Of a DNA stretch of 64,000 nt, positions 33,529 to 42,956 are shown piece after piece; positions within the stretch are counted from its first letter, which is position 1, and each line of letters opens with the position of its first letter. Both the position numbers and the translations under genes were made by a program. Source of the stretch: Mycobacterium sp. (GTDB lineage Bacteria > Actinomycetota > Actinomycetes > Mycobacteriales > Mycobacteriaceae); contig NZ_SCRH01000014.1 in NCBI RefSeq assembly GCF_004298145.1, forward strand, positions 40,841 through 104,840, in the 5' to 3' direction. The notes below the pieces were generated by a model. That model worked only from the letters and a program-made list of their open reading frames with translations, ran no database searches and was not told the origin of the DNA.

Positions 33529-34185
33529 TCAGCGCGGGGCGACGACGCCGTTGTCGTACGCGTAGACGATCGCCGCGGCGCGGTCGCGCAGGTCGAGCTT
33601 GCCGAAGATCCGCCCGATGTGGCTTTTGACGGTGACACCGGAGATGCAGAGTTCGCCGGCGATCTCGGTGTTGGACAGGCCCTGGCCGATCAAGGTCAGG
33701 ACGTCGAGCTCACGGGTGGTCAGCTCGGCGATCGCGGTGCCGCGCGGGCCGGGGGCCGCCTTGCGGTACGTGGTGAGCACGCGGGAGGTCACCGCGGGAT
33801 CCAGGTAGCTGTCTCCCCTGGCGACCGCGCGCACCGCGCGGATCAGCTCCTCGGCCGAAGAATCTTTGAGCACGAAGCCGGCCGCGCCGGCGCGCAGCGC
33901 CCCGGACAACAGTTCGTCCTCGTTGAAGGTGGTCAGCGCAAGGACCGGCGGCCGGCCGCCCAGCCGCCGGGTCGCCTCGATGCCGTCGACGCGGCGCATC
34001 CGCAGATCCATCACGACGACGTCGGGTCGGTGCTCGGCCACCGCCTCGGGCACCTCGTCACCGTCGGCACACTCCCCGACGATGACGAAACCGTCCTTGC
34101 GGCGCAGGATCCGGCGCAGGCCCGAACGCACCAGATCCTGGTCGTCGACGAGCAGCACGGTGATTTCCGGGGCGGGGTCGGTCAT
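33529..34185 (-). CDS. NarL/FixJ-type response regulator
   Basis: The 218-residue regulator has the receiver domain ITVLLVDDQDLVRSGLRRIL with acidic pocket Asp14-Asp15 and phospho-acceptor Asp60 (VVVMDLRM), Thr in ALTTFNED, and Lys in FVLKDSS. The LuxR-type HTH is ELTTRELDVLTLIGQGLSNT with SGVTVKSHIGRIFGKL. The ATG at 34185 overlaps the kinase stop (ATGA), so the pair is one operon. It would activate or repress target promoters after phosphorylation by the neighbouring kinase; targets are not visible. Confidence 0.93.
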   Translation of the reverse strand: MTDPAPEITVLLVDDQDLVRSGLRRILRRKDGFVIVGECADGDEVPEAVAEHRPDVVVMDLRMRRVDGIEATRRLGGRPPVLALTTFNEDELLSGALRAGAAGFVLKDSSAEELIRAVRAVARGDSYLDPAVTSRVLTTYRKAAPGPRGTAIAELTTRELDVLTLIGQGLSNTEIAGELCISGVTVKSHIGRIFGKLDLRDRAAAIVYAYDNGVVAPR

Positions 34186-35399
34186 TGCTTGCACCACCAT
34201 GGGCGCCAGGCGGTGTCACCTTCCTGCACCGGTATCTCGGCGCACACCGACCACCCGTCCCGCGTCGGGCCGACGTCAAGCGCACCGCCAAGCAGGTCGA
34301 CGCGCTGGCGCATGCCGCGCAAGCCGCGCCCCTCCGGCGATCGCGCGGCCACGACTGCGACCGGGAGCAGATTGTTGACGGCGAGCCGAGCCGATGCCGG
34401 TGAAATATCGAGCACCACACTCGATCTCGATTCGGGTGCATGCTTGGCGATGTTGGCCAGCGACTCCTGGGTGATGCGGTAGAGCGCGAGACCGACCGCG
34501 GCCGTTACGTGATCGGTGGGGCCTTCGACGCACAGGGTGACGGCCAGGCCGGCCTGCTGAAAGCCCTCGACCAGCGCCGCGACGTCGTCGATGCCGGGTT
34601 CGGGAGCGGTCGCCGCCGATTTGGTCGGCCAATTGTCGAGCAGCCCCACGGTACGGCGGATGTCGGCCATCGCCTGCCGGCCGAGTTTCTCGGCCTGCTC
34701 CAGCGCCTCGACCGCGTCGTCGACGTCGCGGTCCTGCTGCAGCGCGCGGCGCGCGCCGGTCACGTGCAACAGGGTGATGCTGAGCGAATGCGCGATGACG
34801 TCGTGCACTTCGCGCGCGATGCGCCGGCGTTCGTCGGCGGCGGCGTGCTCGGCCAACATCTTCTGCGCCTCAATTTGTTCGGCCATCAGCAGCCGTTGGG
34901 TGCGCATGATGTAGCCGAGCAGCCAACCCGCCGCGATGAACCCCAGGTACAGCGCCACCGCGTCGAGGCGGTGCAGCGCGGACGCGACGAGCAGCAGCCC
35001 CGCCGCCCACACGGTCGCCAGGAAGCCACCCGCGACGGAGCTCAACGTCGCGACGGATAGCACCATGAGCACCAAGAACGCGGGGGCGAAATCGGCGTGC
35101 ACGGGCGTCGACGTGGCGAAGAGCATCATGGCGGTGGCCGCCGACCAGGTCGCCCACATGACCAGCGGCTTGAGCTTCAAGTTGAAGAAGAAGAACAACA
35201 GCGTCGGCGAGATGGATACCGCGATCGCGGCCAGTGCGACGGGCAGGTCGGAGGCCGGTCGCTGCAGCATCGCGATCACGCCGGCGACCAGTTCGGTGGC
35301 GTCCACGGCGATCAACGACGTCCAGGTGATGCCGACGGGAATCAGCTCGCTGCGTCGGCGAAGCTGTTCCCGCAGGTGATCCGCTGCGGCGCGCAACAT
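34182..35399 (-). CDS. Histidine kinase, NarL/DesK-type (HisKA_3)
   Basis: The 405-residue kinase has about four to six predicted membrane helices in residues 22-165 with no large periplasmic loop. The dimerisation motif is RRIAREVHDVIAHSLSITLL (phospho-His199), followed by a degenerate HATPase (LALYRITQESLANIAKHAPE, then GRGLRGMRQRVDLLGGAL). The lack of an extracellular sensor domain suggests a membrane-state or membrane-soluble signal, as in DesK. It is co-transcribed with the response regulator. A two-gene system of this kind is often linked to an exporter; the MmpL at 35924 is divergent nearby. Confidence 0.92.
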   Translation of the reverse strand: MLRAAADHLREQLRRRSELIPVGITWTSLIAVDATELVAGVIAMLQRPASDLPVALAAIAVSISPTLLFFFFNLKLKPLVMWATWSAATAMMLFATSTPVHADFAPAFLVLMVLSVATLSSVAGGFLATVWAAGLLLVASALHRLDAVALYLGFIAAGWLLGYIMRTQRLLMAEQIEAQKMLAEHAAADERRRIAREVHDVIAHSLSITLLHVTGARRALQQDRDVDDAVEALEQAEKLGRQAMADIRRTVGLLDNWPTKSAATAPEPGIDDVAALVEGFQQAGLAVTLCVEGPTDHVTAAVGLALYRITQESLANIAKHAPESRSSVVLDISPASARLAVNNLLPVAVVAARSPEGRGLRGMRQRVDLLGGALDVGPTRDGWSVCAEIPVQEGDTAWRPWWCKQ

Positions 35400-35532
35400 C
35401 GTCCAATCCTAGAAGAGCTCGGCGCCTCGCCACATCCTCCTGCGGGCGGCACCCGTCTCCACCCGTGGTAGGAGACAAAGACTGCACTTTGGCACGACGC
35501 GGAGCAGGCGGCCGTTTTCCTAACGTCGAGTC

Positions 35533-35913
35533 ATGACATGGACACTGCTGCACGACCGTATGGCCTTCATGGCCGAAGTGATCGAGGCCGCCGAGACGGA
35601 CCCGCAGGCGGCACTCGCGTTGATCGACAACTCATCCGAGGTGCCCGAACTGTTCGGCGACGAGGAAGGCCTGATGCTTTCGCTCGGCCAGCGCTGGATC
35701 ACCATGCTGGTGGCCAAGCTGGACCAGGCAGCGCACGAGGGCGCGTCGGCCGAACAGGTGCGGGCCGATCTCGAGGCCGCCGAGCCCGGCCTGCACGCGC
35801 TGGTGAAGATCGGGACACGCCGGTCGGTGCGGGTGCGGTCGTTGTCGCGCGGCGAACATGTGGCCGTGAGCCTCTTCGGCGGGCCCGCCGGAGATCGGCA
35901 GACCGTTGCATGA
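35533..35913 (+). CDS. Hypothetical protein preceding the MmpL gene
   Basis: A 126-residue, mostly helical and acidic product (MTWTLLHDRMAFMAEVIEAA, then DPQAALALIDNSSEVPELFG, then LSLGQRWITMLVAKLDQAAH). It has no membrane helix or signal. The C-terminal region (RSLSRGEHVAVSLFGG) is beta-rich. No family is recognised. It ends ten bases before the MmpL start and is on the same strand, so it is probably an MmpL-linked cytosolic protein. Confidence 0.65.
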   Translation: MTWTLLHDRMAFMAEVIEAAETDPQAALALIDNSSEVPELFGDEEGLMLSLGQRWITMLVAKLDQAAHEGASAEQVRADLEAAEPGLHALVKIGTRRSVRVRSLSRGEHVAVSLFGGPAGDRQTVA

Positions 35914-35923
35914 CCGATCGGGG

Positions 35924-38758
35924 ATGCTTGCGCGACTGACCGGTCGGTACGCGATCCTGGTCATCGGGCTGTGGGTCCTGGCGGCGGGGGTAGCCAATCT
36001 GGCGGTCCCCCAACTGGAACGAGTCGTCGACTCCCATGCCCGATCCTTCATGCCTCCCACCGCACCCAGCGCGGTGGCCGCCGCCCGGGCCGCGCAACTG
36101 TTCAACCAGACCCCCAGCAACAACTTCGTTTACGTTGTGCTGGAACGAGATCAGCGGCTGACACCGCGTGACCGCCAGTTCTATGACGCGTTGACGACGA
36201 CGCTGGGTTCGGATCGGCGTCACGTCTATGCGGTGACCGACCTATGGTCACAGCCCGCGACGGCCGCCGGCGCGCAGAGCCCGGACGGCCAGGCCGTCAG
36301 CGTGATGGTGCGGCTCGCCGGGATGCTCGGCACCGCGCAGGCCCGCGATTCGGTGAATGCCGTGCGCGCCACCGCCCAGAGGCTTTCACCGCCGGCCGGC
36401 CTGGACGTCCATGTCACAGGCCCCGGCGCCACGATCGTCGACGAATTCTCCGCGATCGATCGACAGATGCTCGGAATCACCGCCGCCACCATCGGTCTCA
36501 TCCTGCTGTTGTTGCTGATGGTGTACCGCTCGCCGGTGGCCGCCGCGATTCCACTGATCTCGGTCGGGCTTGCCCTGGCCCTGGCTCGCGCCATCGTCGC
36601 CGCGCTGGGCCAGGCCAATGTGGTTGAGGTGTCGCTGTTCTCGGTCGCGCTCATGGCGGCCATGACGCTGGGCGCCGGTACGGACTACGCGATCTTCCTG
36701 GTCGGCCGCTATCACGAAGGCCGTCGCCGGGGCGTCGCACCGGGGCGGGCGTTGACGCAGGCCTACCGCTCCATCGCGCCGGTCGTGATCGGATCGGCAC
36801 TGACCGTGTCGGTGGCGCTGGCATGCCTGGTGTTCGCCCACGTGGGCTCGTTCCGGAGCGCCGGATTGCCTTGCGCCATCGGCATTCTGGCGACCATGGT
36901 GGCCGCGCTGACCCTGACGCCCGCGCTGATGGGCCTCGCGGTGCGACGCGGATACCTCGAACCGCGGCCATCGACAACGGCGCGGCGCTGGCGTCGCGTC
37001 GGAACAGCCGTGGCACGCTGGCCCGGGCCCATTCTGGCCGCCGCGTTGGGGTCGACCCTGCTGATCGCGCTGCCGGTGGCCGGCATGCGGATCGGTTTCA
37101 ACGAGCCCGCCGCCACCCCGTCGTCCACCGACTCCAACCGCGGCTATGCCAGCGCCGCCCGGCATTTCGCCGCGAACTCGCTGCTACCCGACGTCATCGC
37201 GATCCAGGCCGACCACGACCTGCGCAACCCCGCCGGCCTGATCGCGATCGAGCGGATCACCCGCCACATCATGGCCGTCCCGGGTGTGCGCGCGGTGCAG
37301 TCCGCCAGCCGGCCCGACGGCAAGGTGCCCGACCAGGCGACGCTGAGCTATCAGGCCGGTGTGCTCGGCCGCCAGTTCGGTGACACCATGGACTCGCTGA
37401 CCCAGCGTCTGAAGCGGGTCTCCGAGCTGGACGGTGCGTTGGCGCAGACCCAGCGCGCGGTGGACGGCCTCGGCGACGGGTTACGCGGCGGCAGCGCGGG
37501 TTTGGCAGGCGTGTCCGGTGCCGCCGAAGACATGCGCGCCGGTATGGACGGATTGCAGCGCAACGTCACGACGGTGTCGGGCTACCTCGACCCGTTGCGG
37601 GACTTCGTCGGGCGAACCCCCGACTGCGCCGTCAACCCGATCTGCTCGACGGTGGACCGGGTGCTGCAACCCGTCGACAGCCTGGTGCAGACCTCGACGC
37701 GCCTCGGTGCGGGCGCGGCAAAACTGACCAGCGGCTCGAGCACGGCCGCCACCGCGATGGCCGGCCTGCCGCAAAGCGTGATCGCGATGAAAGACGCGTT
37801 GGGACAAGCACGTTCGGCTACCCATGACCTACTGGGTCTGACCGACACGCTGGGACCGCAGATGCGTCAGTTGACCGACTACCTGAATGAGATCGCCACG
37901 CAGTTCCAGGGCAGCGCCGCGGCGGATTTCTACATGCCACAGCGGGCGCTGACCGATCCTCGGTACACCGCCGCGCTGGGCCACCTGGTTTCCGAGAACG
38001 GCCGTGCCGCTTACCTGCTGGTCTACGGCGACGGGTCGGAGTGGGGCGCCGATGGCGCCAACCGGGCAGACCAGGTTCGCGCCGCCATCAAGGAGGGCAC
38101 CAAGGAGGGCACCCTGACGCCGGTCGAGGTCGACCTCGCCGGCGTCGGACCGGTGACCGCCGATCTGCAGCGCTTCGTCGCCAGTGACACCACGCTGCTG
38201 GTGGGTGCCGCGCTGGTGCTCATCTTCTTGATCGTCACCACGATGCTGCGCAGCCCGGTCGCGGGGCTCGTCGTCGTCGGCACGGTCGTTTTGTCCTACG
38301 CCTCGGCCGTCGGTGCCAGCGTGCTGATTTGGCAGCACCTGCTTCACCAGGATCTGCACTGGGCCGTGGCCCCGATCGCATTCATCGCGCTGATCGCCGT
38401 CGGCGCCGACTACAACCTGCTGCTGGCGTTGCGGATCAGACAGGAAGCGGCGGCGGGCCTCAAGACCGGCATCATTCGCGCCTTCGGCGGCACCGGCGGG
38501 GTGGTCACCGTCGCCGGCATCGTCTTCGGGCTGACCATGCTGGCGCTGCTGAGTAGCAGCGTGCTCAGCATCGCACAGATCGGCACGACCATCGCGGTCG
38601 GGCTGCTGCTGGACACCCTCGTGGTGCGGGCGTTCGTCGTGCCGTCCATCGTGGCGCTGCTGGGCCGGTGGTTCTGGTGGCCGAGTCCACTCCCCCGCCG
38701 CACGCTGGCCGAGGCGGTGAAAACGCCTGAGCCGCAGCTGGTTACTGCGGGGATATGA
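35924..38758 (+). CDS. MmpL-family RND transporter
   Basis: About 944 residues with the MmpL layout: a first membrane helix, a large porter loop, six helices, a second loop and five helices. The proton-relay motifs are GAGTDYAIFLVGRYHEG in the first half and AVGADYNLLLALRIRQE in the second. The internal CAVNPICSTVDRVLQPVDSL segment is a usual MmpL loop. It would export a lipid or glycolipid. ATG at 35924 is preferred to TTG at 35906. The stop overlaps the end of the convergent eccC2 by 17 bases, which marks a junction between this accessory part and the ESX-2 locus. The cargo cannot be inferred. Confidence 0.92.
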   Translation: MLARLTGRYAILVIGLWVLAAGVANLAVPQLERVVDSHARSFMPPTAPSAVAAARAAQLFNQTPSNNFVYVVLERDQRLTPRDRQFYDALTTTLGSDRRHVYAVTDLWSQPATAAGAQSPDGQAVSVMVRLAGMLGTAQARDSVNAVRATAQRLSPPAGLDVHVTGPGATIVDEFSAIDRQMLGITAATIGLILLLLLMVYRSPVAAAIPLISVGLALALARAIVAALGQANVVEVSLFSVALMAAMTLGAGTDYAIFLVGRYHEGRRRGVAPGRALTQAYRSIAPVVIGSALTVSVALACLVFAHVGSFRSAGLPCAIGILATMVAALTLTPALMGLAVRRGYLEPRPSTTARRWRRVGTAVARWPGPILAAALGSTLLIALPVAGMRIGFNEPAATPSSTDSNRGYASAARHFAANSLLPDVIAIQADHDLRNPAGLIAIERITRHIMAVPGVRAVQSASRPDGKVPDQATLSYQAGVLGRQFGDTMDSLTQRLKRVSELDGALAQTQRAVDGLGDGLRGGSAGLAGVSGAAEDMRAGMDGLQRNVTTVSGYLDPLRDFVGRTPDCAVNPICSTVDRVLQPVDSLVQTSTRLGAGAAKLTSGSSTAATAMAGLPQSVIAMKDALGQARSATHDLLGLTDTLGPQMRQLTDYLNEIATQFQGSAAADFYMPQRALTDPRYTAALGHLVSENGRAAYLLVYGDGSEWGADGANRADQVRAAIKEGTKEGTLTPVEVDLAGVGPVTADLQRFVASDTTLLVGAALVLIFLIVTTMLRSPVAGLVVVGTVVLSYASAVGASVLIWQHLLHQDLHWAVAPIAFIALIAVGADYNLLLALRIRQEAAAGLKTGIIRAFGGTGGVVTVAGIVFGLTMLALLSSSVLSIAQIGTTIAVGLLLDTLVVRAFVVPSIVALLGRWFWWPSPLPRRTLAEAVKTPEPQLVTAGI

Positions 38759-41700
38759 CCGACGATGGCAACCCGACCAGCACGCCCTCGACATCGCCGT
38801 CCGCGCTCACCAACAGCCCACGCCCCGGCGGCAGTGCCTGCGCGCGAACGTTTCGGTTGATCCGATTCTGCGGGTCGTTATCCATATACAGTTGGGCCAC
38901 TTTCGCCGAGTTCTGGAACCTGATCCACGGATCCATTTGCAGCGTCGCCCAGTTCGCGCTGTTACGAGTGGTGAAGACGTGCAGGCCGATCTGGCGGGCA
39001 CGTTCCATCAGCTTCCACAACGCGGCGCCAACCGGCGGCTTGGGCGGGTAACTCTGATCGGGGCGCAGGTCTCCGACGTCGTCGATGAGCACGAAGTGCC
39101 GCGCGCCTTCCCACGGCTTGAGCGCGCGCAGCTCCTCCTGGCTCAAGCCCTTGGGAGGCAGTCGGGGCAGCAGTACCTGCTGGGCCAGTGCGGTGATCAC
39201 CTCGTCGATCTCGTCCTGGTCGTAGGCGTAGGCGCGCACGTAACCGGGTCCGTGCAGATCGCGCAGACCGTGCGGCGCGGTCTTGGGGTCGATCAGGGTC
39301 AGCTGCGCTTCCTCGGGGCTGAAGCGGTTCATGATCGCCTCGCCGATTGCCACCAGCGACAAGGTTTTTCCACAACCTTGCCGACCCAGGATCATCAAGC
39401 CCGGGCTTTCGCGCAGCTTGATGGGCACCGGTCCCAATTCGTGGCGTTCGCCGATGGCAAACGAGATCGACAGGTCGTCACCGGTCGGGTGGGCGGCCTC
39501 GTACTCCAGGATCGCCTTGAGTTCCACCCGCTGCGGCAGCCGCTGCAGGGTCGCGTGCTTGGTCACACCGGCGACGTCCGCGATGCGGCCGCCGACGTCG
39601 ACGATGCTGACCATCGCGCCGGTGGCCGGGTCGGTCAGGGCCGGCATGCCGACGCGTAGCTCGTGCAAGCTGTCCGTCAACCCGAAGCCCGGACGGCTCA
39701 GCGTCCGTCGTGCCGCGTCCCGCGACTCGAGCGACGAGTGCCCCATCTGGCTCTCGCTCGGATCGGCCAACCGCAATTGGATTCGCGCCGTGGCATTTTG
39801 CAACAGGCTCTGCCGTTGCCCGTGAATCCAGCCGCCGGCACTGCACATCACGTGCACCCCGTATTCGGGACCGCGGCTGCTCAACGAGATGATGCGGTCA
39901 CCGAGCATGGTGTCTTTCGAATACAGGTCGTCGTAGTCGTCCACCACCACGAAGACATCGCCGAACGGGTCATTGGGGTCGGTGCCCCCCAGCCCGTCAC
40001 TGCCGGGCCCGAACCGGCGCTCCCGGAAACCGTCGAGATCGATCTTGAGCCGCCGGAACGAGTCTTCGCGCGCATCGATCAAGGCGTCCATGCTGCTCAA
40101 AATGCGTTCGATGCCCTCGGCGTCCTTCGGCGACACGATGTCGGTGACGTGCGGTAGCGAGGTGGCCTGGGCAAGAGTCGCGCCACCGATGCAAAAGAAC
40201 GTGACGCGCGCGGGGCTGTACATCGTTGCCGCCGAACACATCAGCGTCATCAATGTGGTCGTCTTACCGCGCTGCTTGGCGCCGACCAGGATCACGTTGC
40301 TGCGCAGCGCGTCGACCGCGTGCACGACCTGCTTGGACTCCTCGGGAATGTCCATGACACCCACCGGGAACATCAGGCCCGCGTTGCGGCCGTAGTCGAC
40401 ATGCCACGGCTTGCCCCGGTATCCCGCGACCAGGACGTCGATGGACTCCGGATCCTCCAGTGGCTCCAGCCAGGGCCGGCGCGGGGAGCGGTGCGGGACG
40501 CTGTGCAACGACTCCCGCAGGACGTCGACGATCTTCTTCCGCTTGAAACCGTCTTCGTAGTACAGGAATTCGTCGGGCTCGGCGTCGACGGCGGCGGCTG
40601 CTTCCAACGCCGTGGCGTCGGCGGCGTCCAGCGGCTGGAACTGCCAGTTGTATAGCCGGGGTTTGGTCAGGGTCATGTCGACGGTCGCGGCGACTTCCTT
40701 GGTCTTGGGCACCACGAAGGGGGCGGAGAGGTAGAAGCAGCGGAACGGGTCCAGATCGCGCGGCCCCACCTTCAGCAGGCCGAAACCGTTCTCCTTGGAC
40801 GGTAGGTGGTAGGCGGCGTCGGAGCCGATCACCTCGCGGCTGTCGTCGCCGGACTCGGCACGCAGCGCGATCCGGAAGGCGATGTTGGACTTGACCTTTT
40901 GCAGCGAGGATAGGTCCAGGCGCTGGCCGCCCAACATGAAGAAGACGTTGGCGCCGCGGCCTTCCTGACCGATGTGGATGATGAGGTTGATCCATTTCTC
41001 GTGGTTGGCGAACAGCTCCAGGTACTCGTCGACGATGACGAGCAGGACCGGCACCGGCGGCAGGTCGCGTCCGGCGAGCCGGATCTCCTCGTAGTCGTTG
41101 GCGTCGCGCGCACCCACCGAGGTGAAGAGCTCGTAGCGTTGTTTGATCTCACCGTCGATGACCCTGCGCATCCGCTCGGCCAGGTGCCGCTCGTCCTTGC
41201 CGAGGTTCGACAGCGCGGCCACCACGTGCGGGATACCCAGGATGTCCTGGGCCGCCGACTCGAACTTCATGTCGACGAAGATGACGTTGAACGTCTCCGG
41301 CGAATGCGTCAACGCGATGCCGTAAACCAACGACAAGAAGAACTCCGACTTGCCCGAGCCGCTGGTACCGATGACCACGGAGTGGAACCCGAAGCCGCCG
41401 AAGTCCTTGGCGCGGATGGTGACGTTCTGCAGCTCGCCGTTGGGTTTGGCCCCGACCGGGACCTCGCACCAGCGCTCGTCGCCGCGGCCGCGCCGCTCGG
41501 CCCATAACCGGTCGACGTCCAGGTCTCGCGGGTCGTTGATCCCCAGGGCCCGCAGCAATTCCGTTGCGCCACTGACCGAATCGGTGATCTCGCTGCGGCT
41601 GGTCGGCGACCAGCGGGCCATCGCCCGCGCGTACCGGTAGGCGCGGTGCACGGAGAGCTGGTCGGCGTGGGCGAAAAATTTGTTGCGCACCCGCAGCAAC

Positions 41701-42953
41701 GGCGCCGGGCGGCCGTCTTCCCCGTCGGAGTCCGAGCCGTTCCGATGCAGGGCGACTTCGCCGTTGACCGAGCCGCTGGGTGGGCTGTGTCGCTCGCTGA
41801 GCTCGAACACCTGGTCGGCGGCGAAGCCCACACCGGCACCGACCCGTGAGGCGATGCGCAGCAGGGTGATTCCCGCCTTGCCGACCTGACCGACGACGCT
41901 CTCCCAGGCATCCGGGCTGCCGGTGTTGTCGTCGACGATCACCAGATGAGGGCCCAAATCGACCGCGGCCGTGGCGGTTTCCAGCGTCGAACCCATGGCG
42001 GTGGGGCTGGCCGCGGCCGGCGGAGTCCATGCGCCGCGCTTGCCTTTCATGTGCAGCTCGGCGCCGAGGGTCTCTTCGAGTTCCTCCGGTGTGGCGAAGA
42101 CCAGGCGCCGAAACCCGCACGCGTCGAAGAGTTCGTCGTGCAGGTTGTGCGGCAGCCACACGATCCACGACCACACCTCGGGGTTGCGCGTCACCACCAT
42201 CAGCTTGACGTCGCGCGGGTTGTGAAACACCGCCAGCGAGCACAACACCGAGCGCATCAGTGACCGCAGGCGGTCCAGGTCCTCGCCGACGAAGCTGAAT
42301 CCGGGCGCCGACCGAAGGTTCACCACCTTGGCGATGTCGCGAATCTTGCGCTGCTCCAAGATGAAATCGCGCAGGGCCTGCCCGGTGACAGGTTCGAGTT
42401 CCTCGTCGGACGCGATGTCGGGCCAGGTCACCGAGAGCACCGAGTCCGGTGCGTGCTGCACGCCGGTGCCGAGCCGCGCCTCCAGGAAGTCCGCGTCGGA
42501 ACGGCCACGTTCCCACATGCGTGGGCCCCCGATGATGGCGCCCAGGCCGCGCGGGTCGGAGTGCACGGAGTTCTGCCATTCGCGTTGCGCACACACCGCA
42601 GTCTGGATCTCGTCGCGGTTGCTGTCGAGGTCGCGCAGGTAGCGGCGGCGGCCCTTTTCCATTTCGCCCCAGGTGATCTTGCGGGCTCGGCCGAAGCGGC
42701 CGGAGAACGCCAGCATGCTGAACGCGCCGATGCCCATCAGCGGGAAGAACCCCGTGGTCAGGCTGCGGACACCGGAGACGTAGAGCATGACGATGGTGCC
42801 GATGAGCGCGACGATCAGCGCCGGCACCCCGATCATCACCCAGATGTTGCGCGGCTCGCGTTCCGGCAGCGCGATCGGTGCGCTGGGTGCTACCCGAACC
42901 GGTTTCGGCGGCTCGATCTTGCCGCGGTTGATGGGGAACGCTTTCTTGGACAT
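38742..42953 (-). CDS. eccC2: EccC2, ESX-2 type VII secretion FtsK/SpoIIIE ATPase
   Basis: A 1403-residue motor protein. Two membrane helices (about 37-60 and 66-83) precede three P-loop domains. Walker A motifs are GTSGSGKS (about 526), GAKQRGKT (about 887) and GRQGCGKT (about 1188). Walker B segments are VLLVIVDEYLELF, DVFVVVDDYDDLY and HFVLIDDVGDL. It would bind the C-terminal signals of WXG100/PE substrates and drive them through the ESX membrane complex. The length equals M. tuberculosis EccC2 within a few residues, and the upstream neighbours confirm ESX-2. It looks intact. The other ESX-2 genes expected just downstream are replaced by an MmpL gene. Confidence 0.94.
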   Translation of the reverse strand: MSKKAFPINRGKIEPPKPVRVAPSAPIALPEREPRNIWVMIGVPALIVALIGTIVMLYVSGVRSLTTGFFPLMGIGAFSMLAFSGRFGRARKITWGEMEKGRRRYLRDLDSNRDEIQTAVCAQREWQNSVHSDPRGLGAIIGGPRMWERGRSDADFLEARLGTGVQHAPDSVLSVTWPDIASDEELEPVTGQALRDFILEQRKIRDIAKVVNLRSAPGFSFVGEDLDRLRSLMRSVLCSLAVFHNPRDVKLMVVTRNPEVWSWIVWLPHNLHDELFDACGFRRLVFATPEELEETLGAELHMKGKRGAWTPPAAASPTAMGSTLETATAAVDLGPHLVIVDDNTGSPDAWESVVGQVGKAGITLLRIASRVGAGVGFAADQVFELSERHSPPSGSVNGEVALHRNGSDSDGEDGRPAPLLRVRNKFFAHADQLSVHRAYRYARAMARWSPTSRSEITDSVSGATELLRALGINDPRDLDVDRLWAERRGRGDERWCEVPVGAKPNGELQNVTIRAKDFGGFGFHSVVIGTSGSGKSEFFLSLVYGIALTHSPETFNVIFVDMKFESAAQDILGIPHVVAALSNLGKDERHLAERMRRVIDGEIKQRYELFTSVGARDANDYEEIRLAGRDLPPVPVLLVIVDEYLELFANHEKWINLIIHIGQEGRGANVFFMLGGQRLDLSSLQKVKSNIAFRIALRAESGDDSREVIGSDAAYHLPSKENGFGLLKVGPRDLDPFRCFYLSAPFVVPKTKEVAATVDMTLTKPRLYNWQFQPLDAADATALEAAAAVDAEPDEFLYYEDGFKRKKIVDVLRESLHSVPHRSPRRPWLEPLEDPESIDVLVAGYRGKPWHVDYGRNAGLMFPVGVMDIPEESKQVVHAVDALRSNVILVGAKQRGKTTTLMTLMCSAATMYSPARVTFFCIGGATLAQATSLPHVTDIVSPKDAEGIERILSSMDALIDAREDSFRRLKIDLDGFRERRFGPGSDGLGGTDPNDPFGDVFVVVDDYDDLYSKDTMLGDRIISLSSRGPEYGVHVMCSAGGWIHGQRQSLLQNATARIQLRLADPSESQMGHSSLESRDAARRTLSRPGFGLTDSLHELRVGMPALTDPATGAMVSIVDVGGRIADVAGVTKHATLQRLPQRVELKAILEYEAAHPTGDDLSISFAIGERHELGPVPIKLRESPGLMILGRQGCGKTLSLVAIGEAIMNRFSPEEAQLTLIDPKTAPHGLRDLHGPGYVRAYAYDQDEIDEVITALAQQVLLPRLPPKGLSQEELRALKPWEGARHFVLIDDVGDLRPDQSYPPKPPVGAALWKLMERARQIGLHVFTTRNSANWATLQMDPWIRFQNSAKVAQLYMDNDPQNRINRNVRAQALPPGRGLLVSADGDVEGVLVGLPSSVISPQ

Positions 42954-42956
42954 TCT

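Noticed and set aside
38700..38800. Insertion sequence or phage att site at the ESX-2 junction
   Set aside because: No transposase fragment, terminal inverted repeat, tRNA or target-site duplication was found there.
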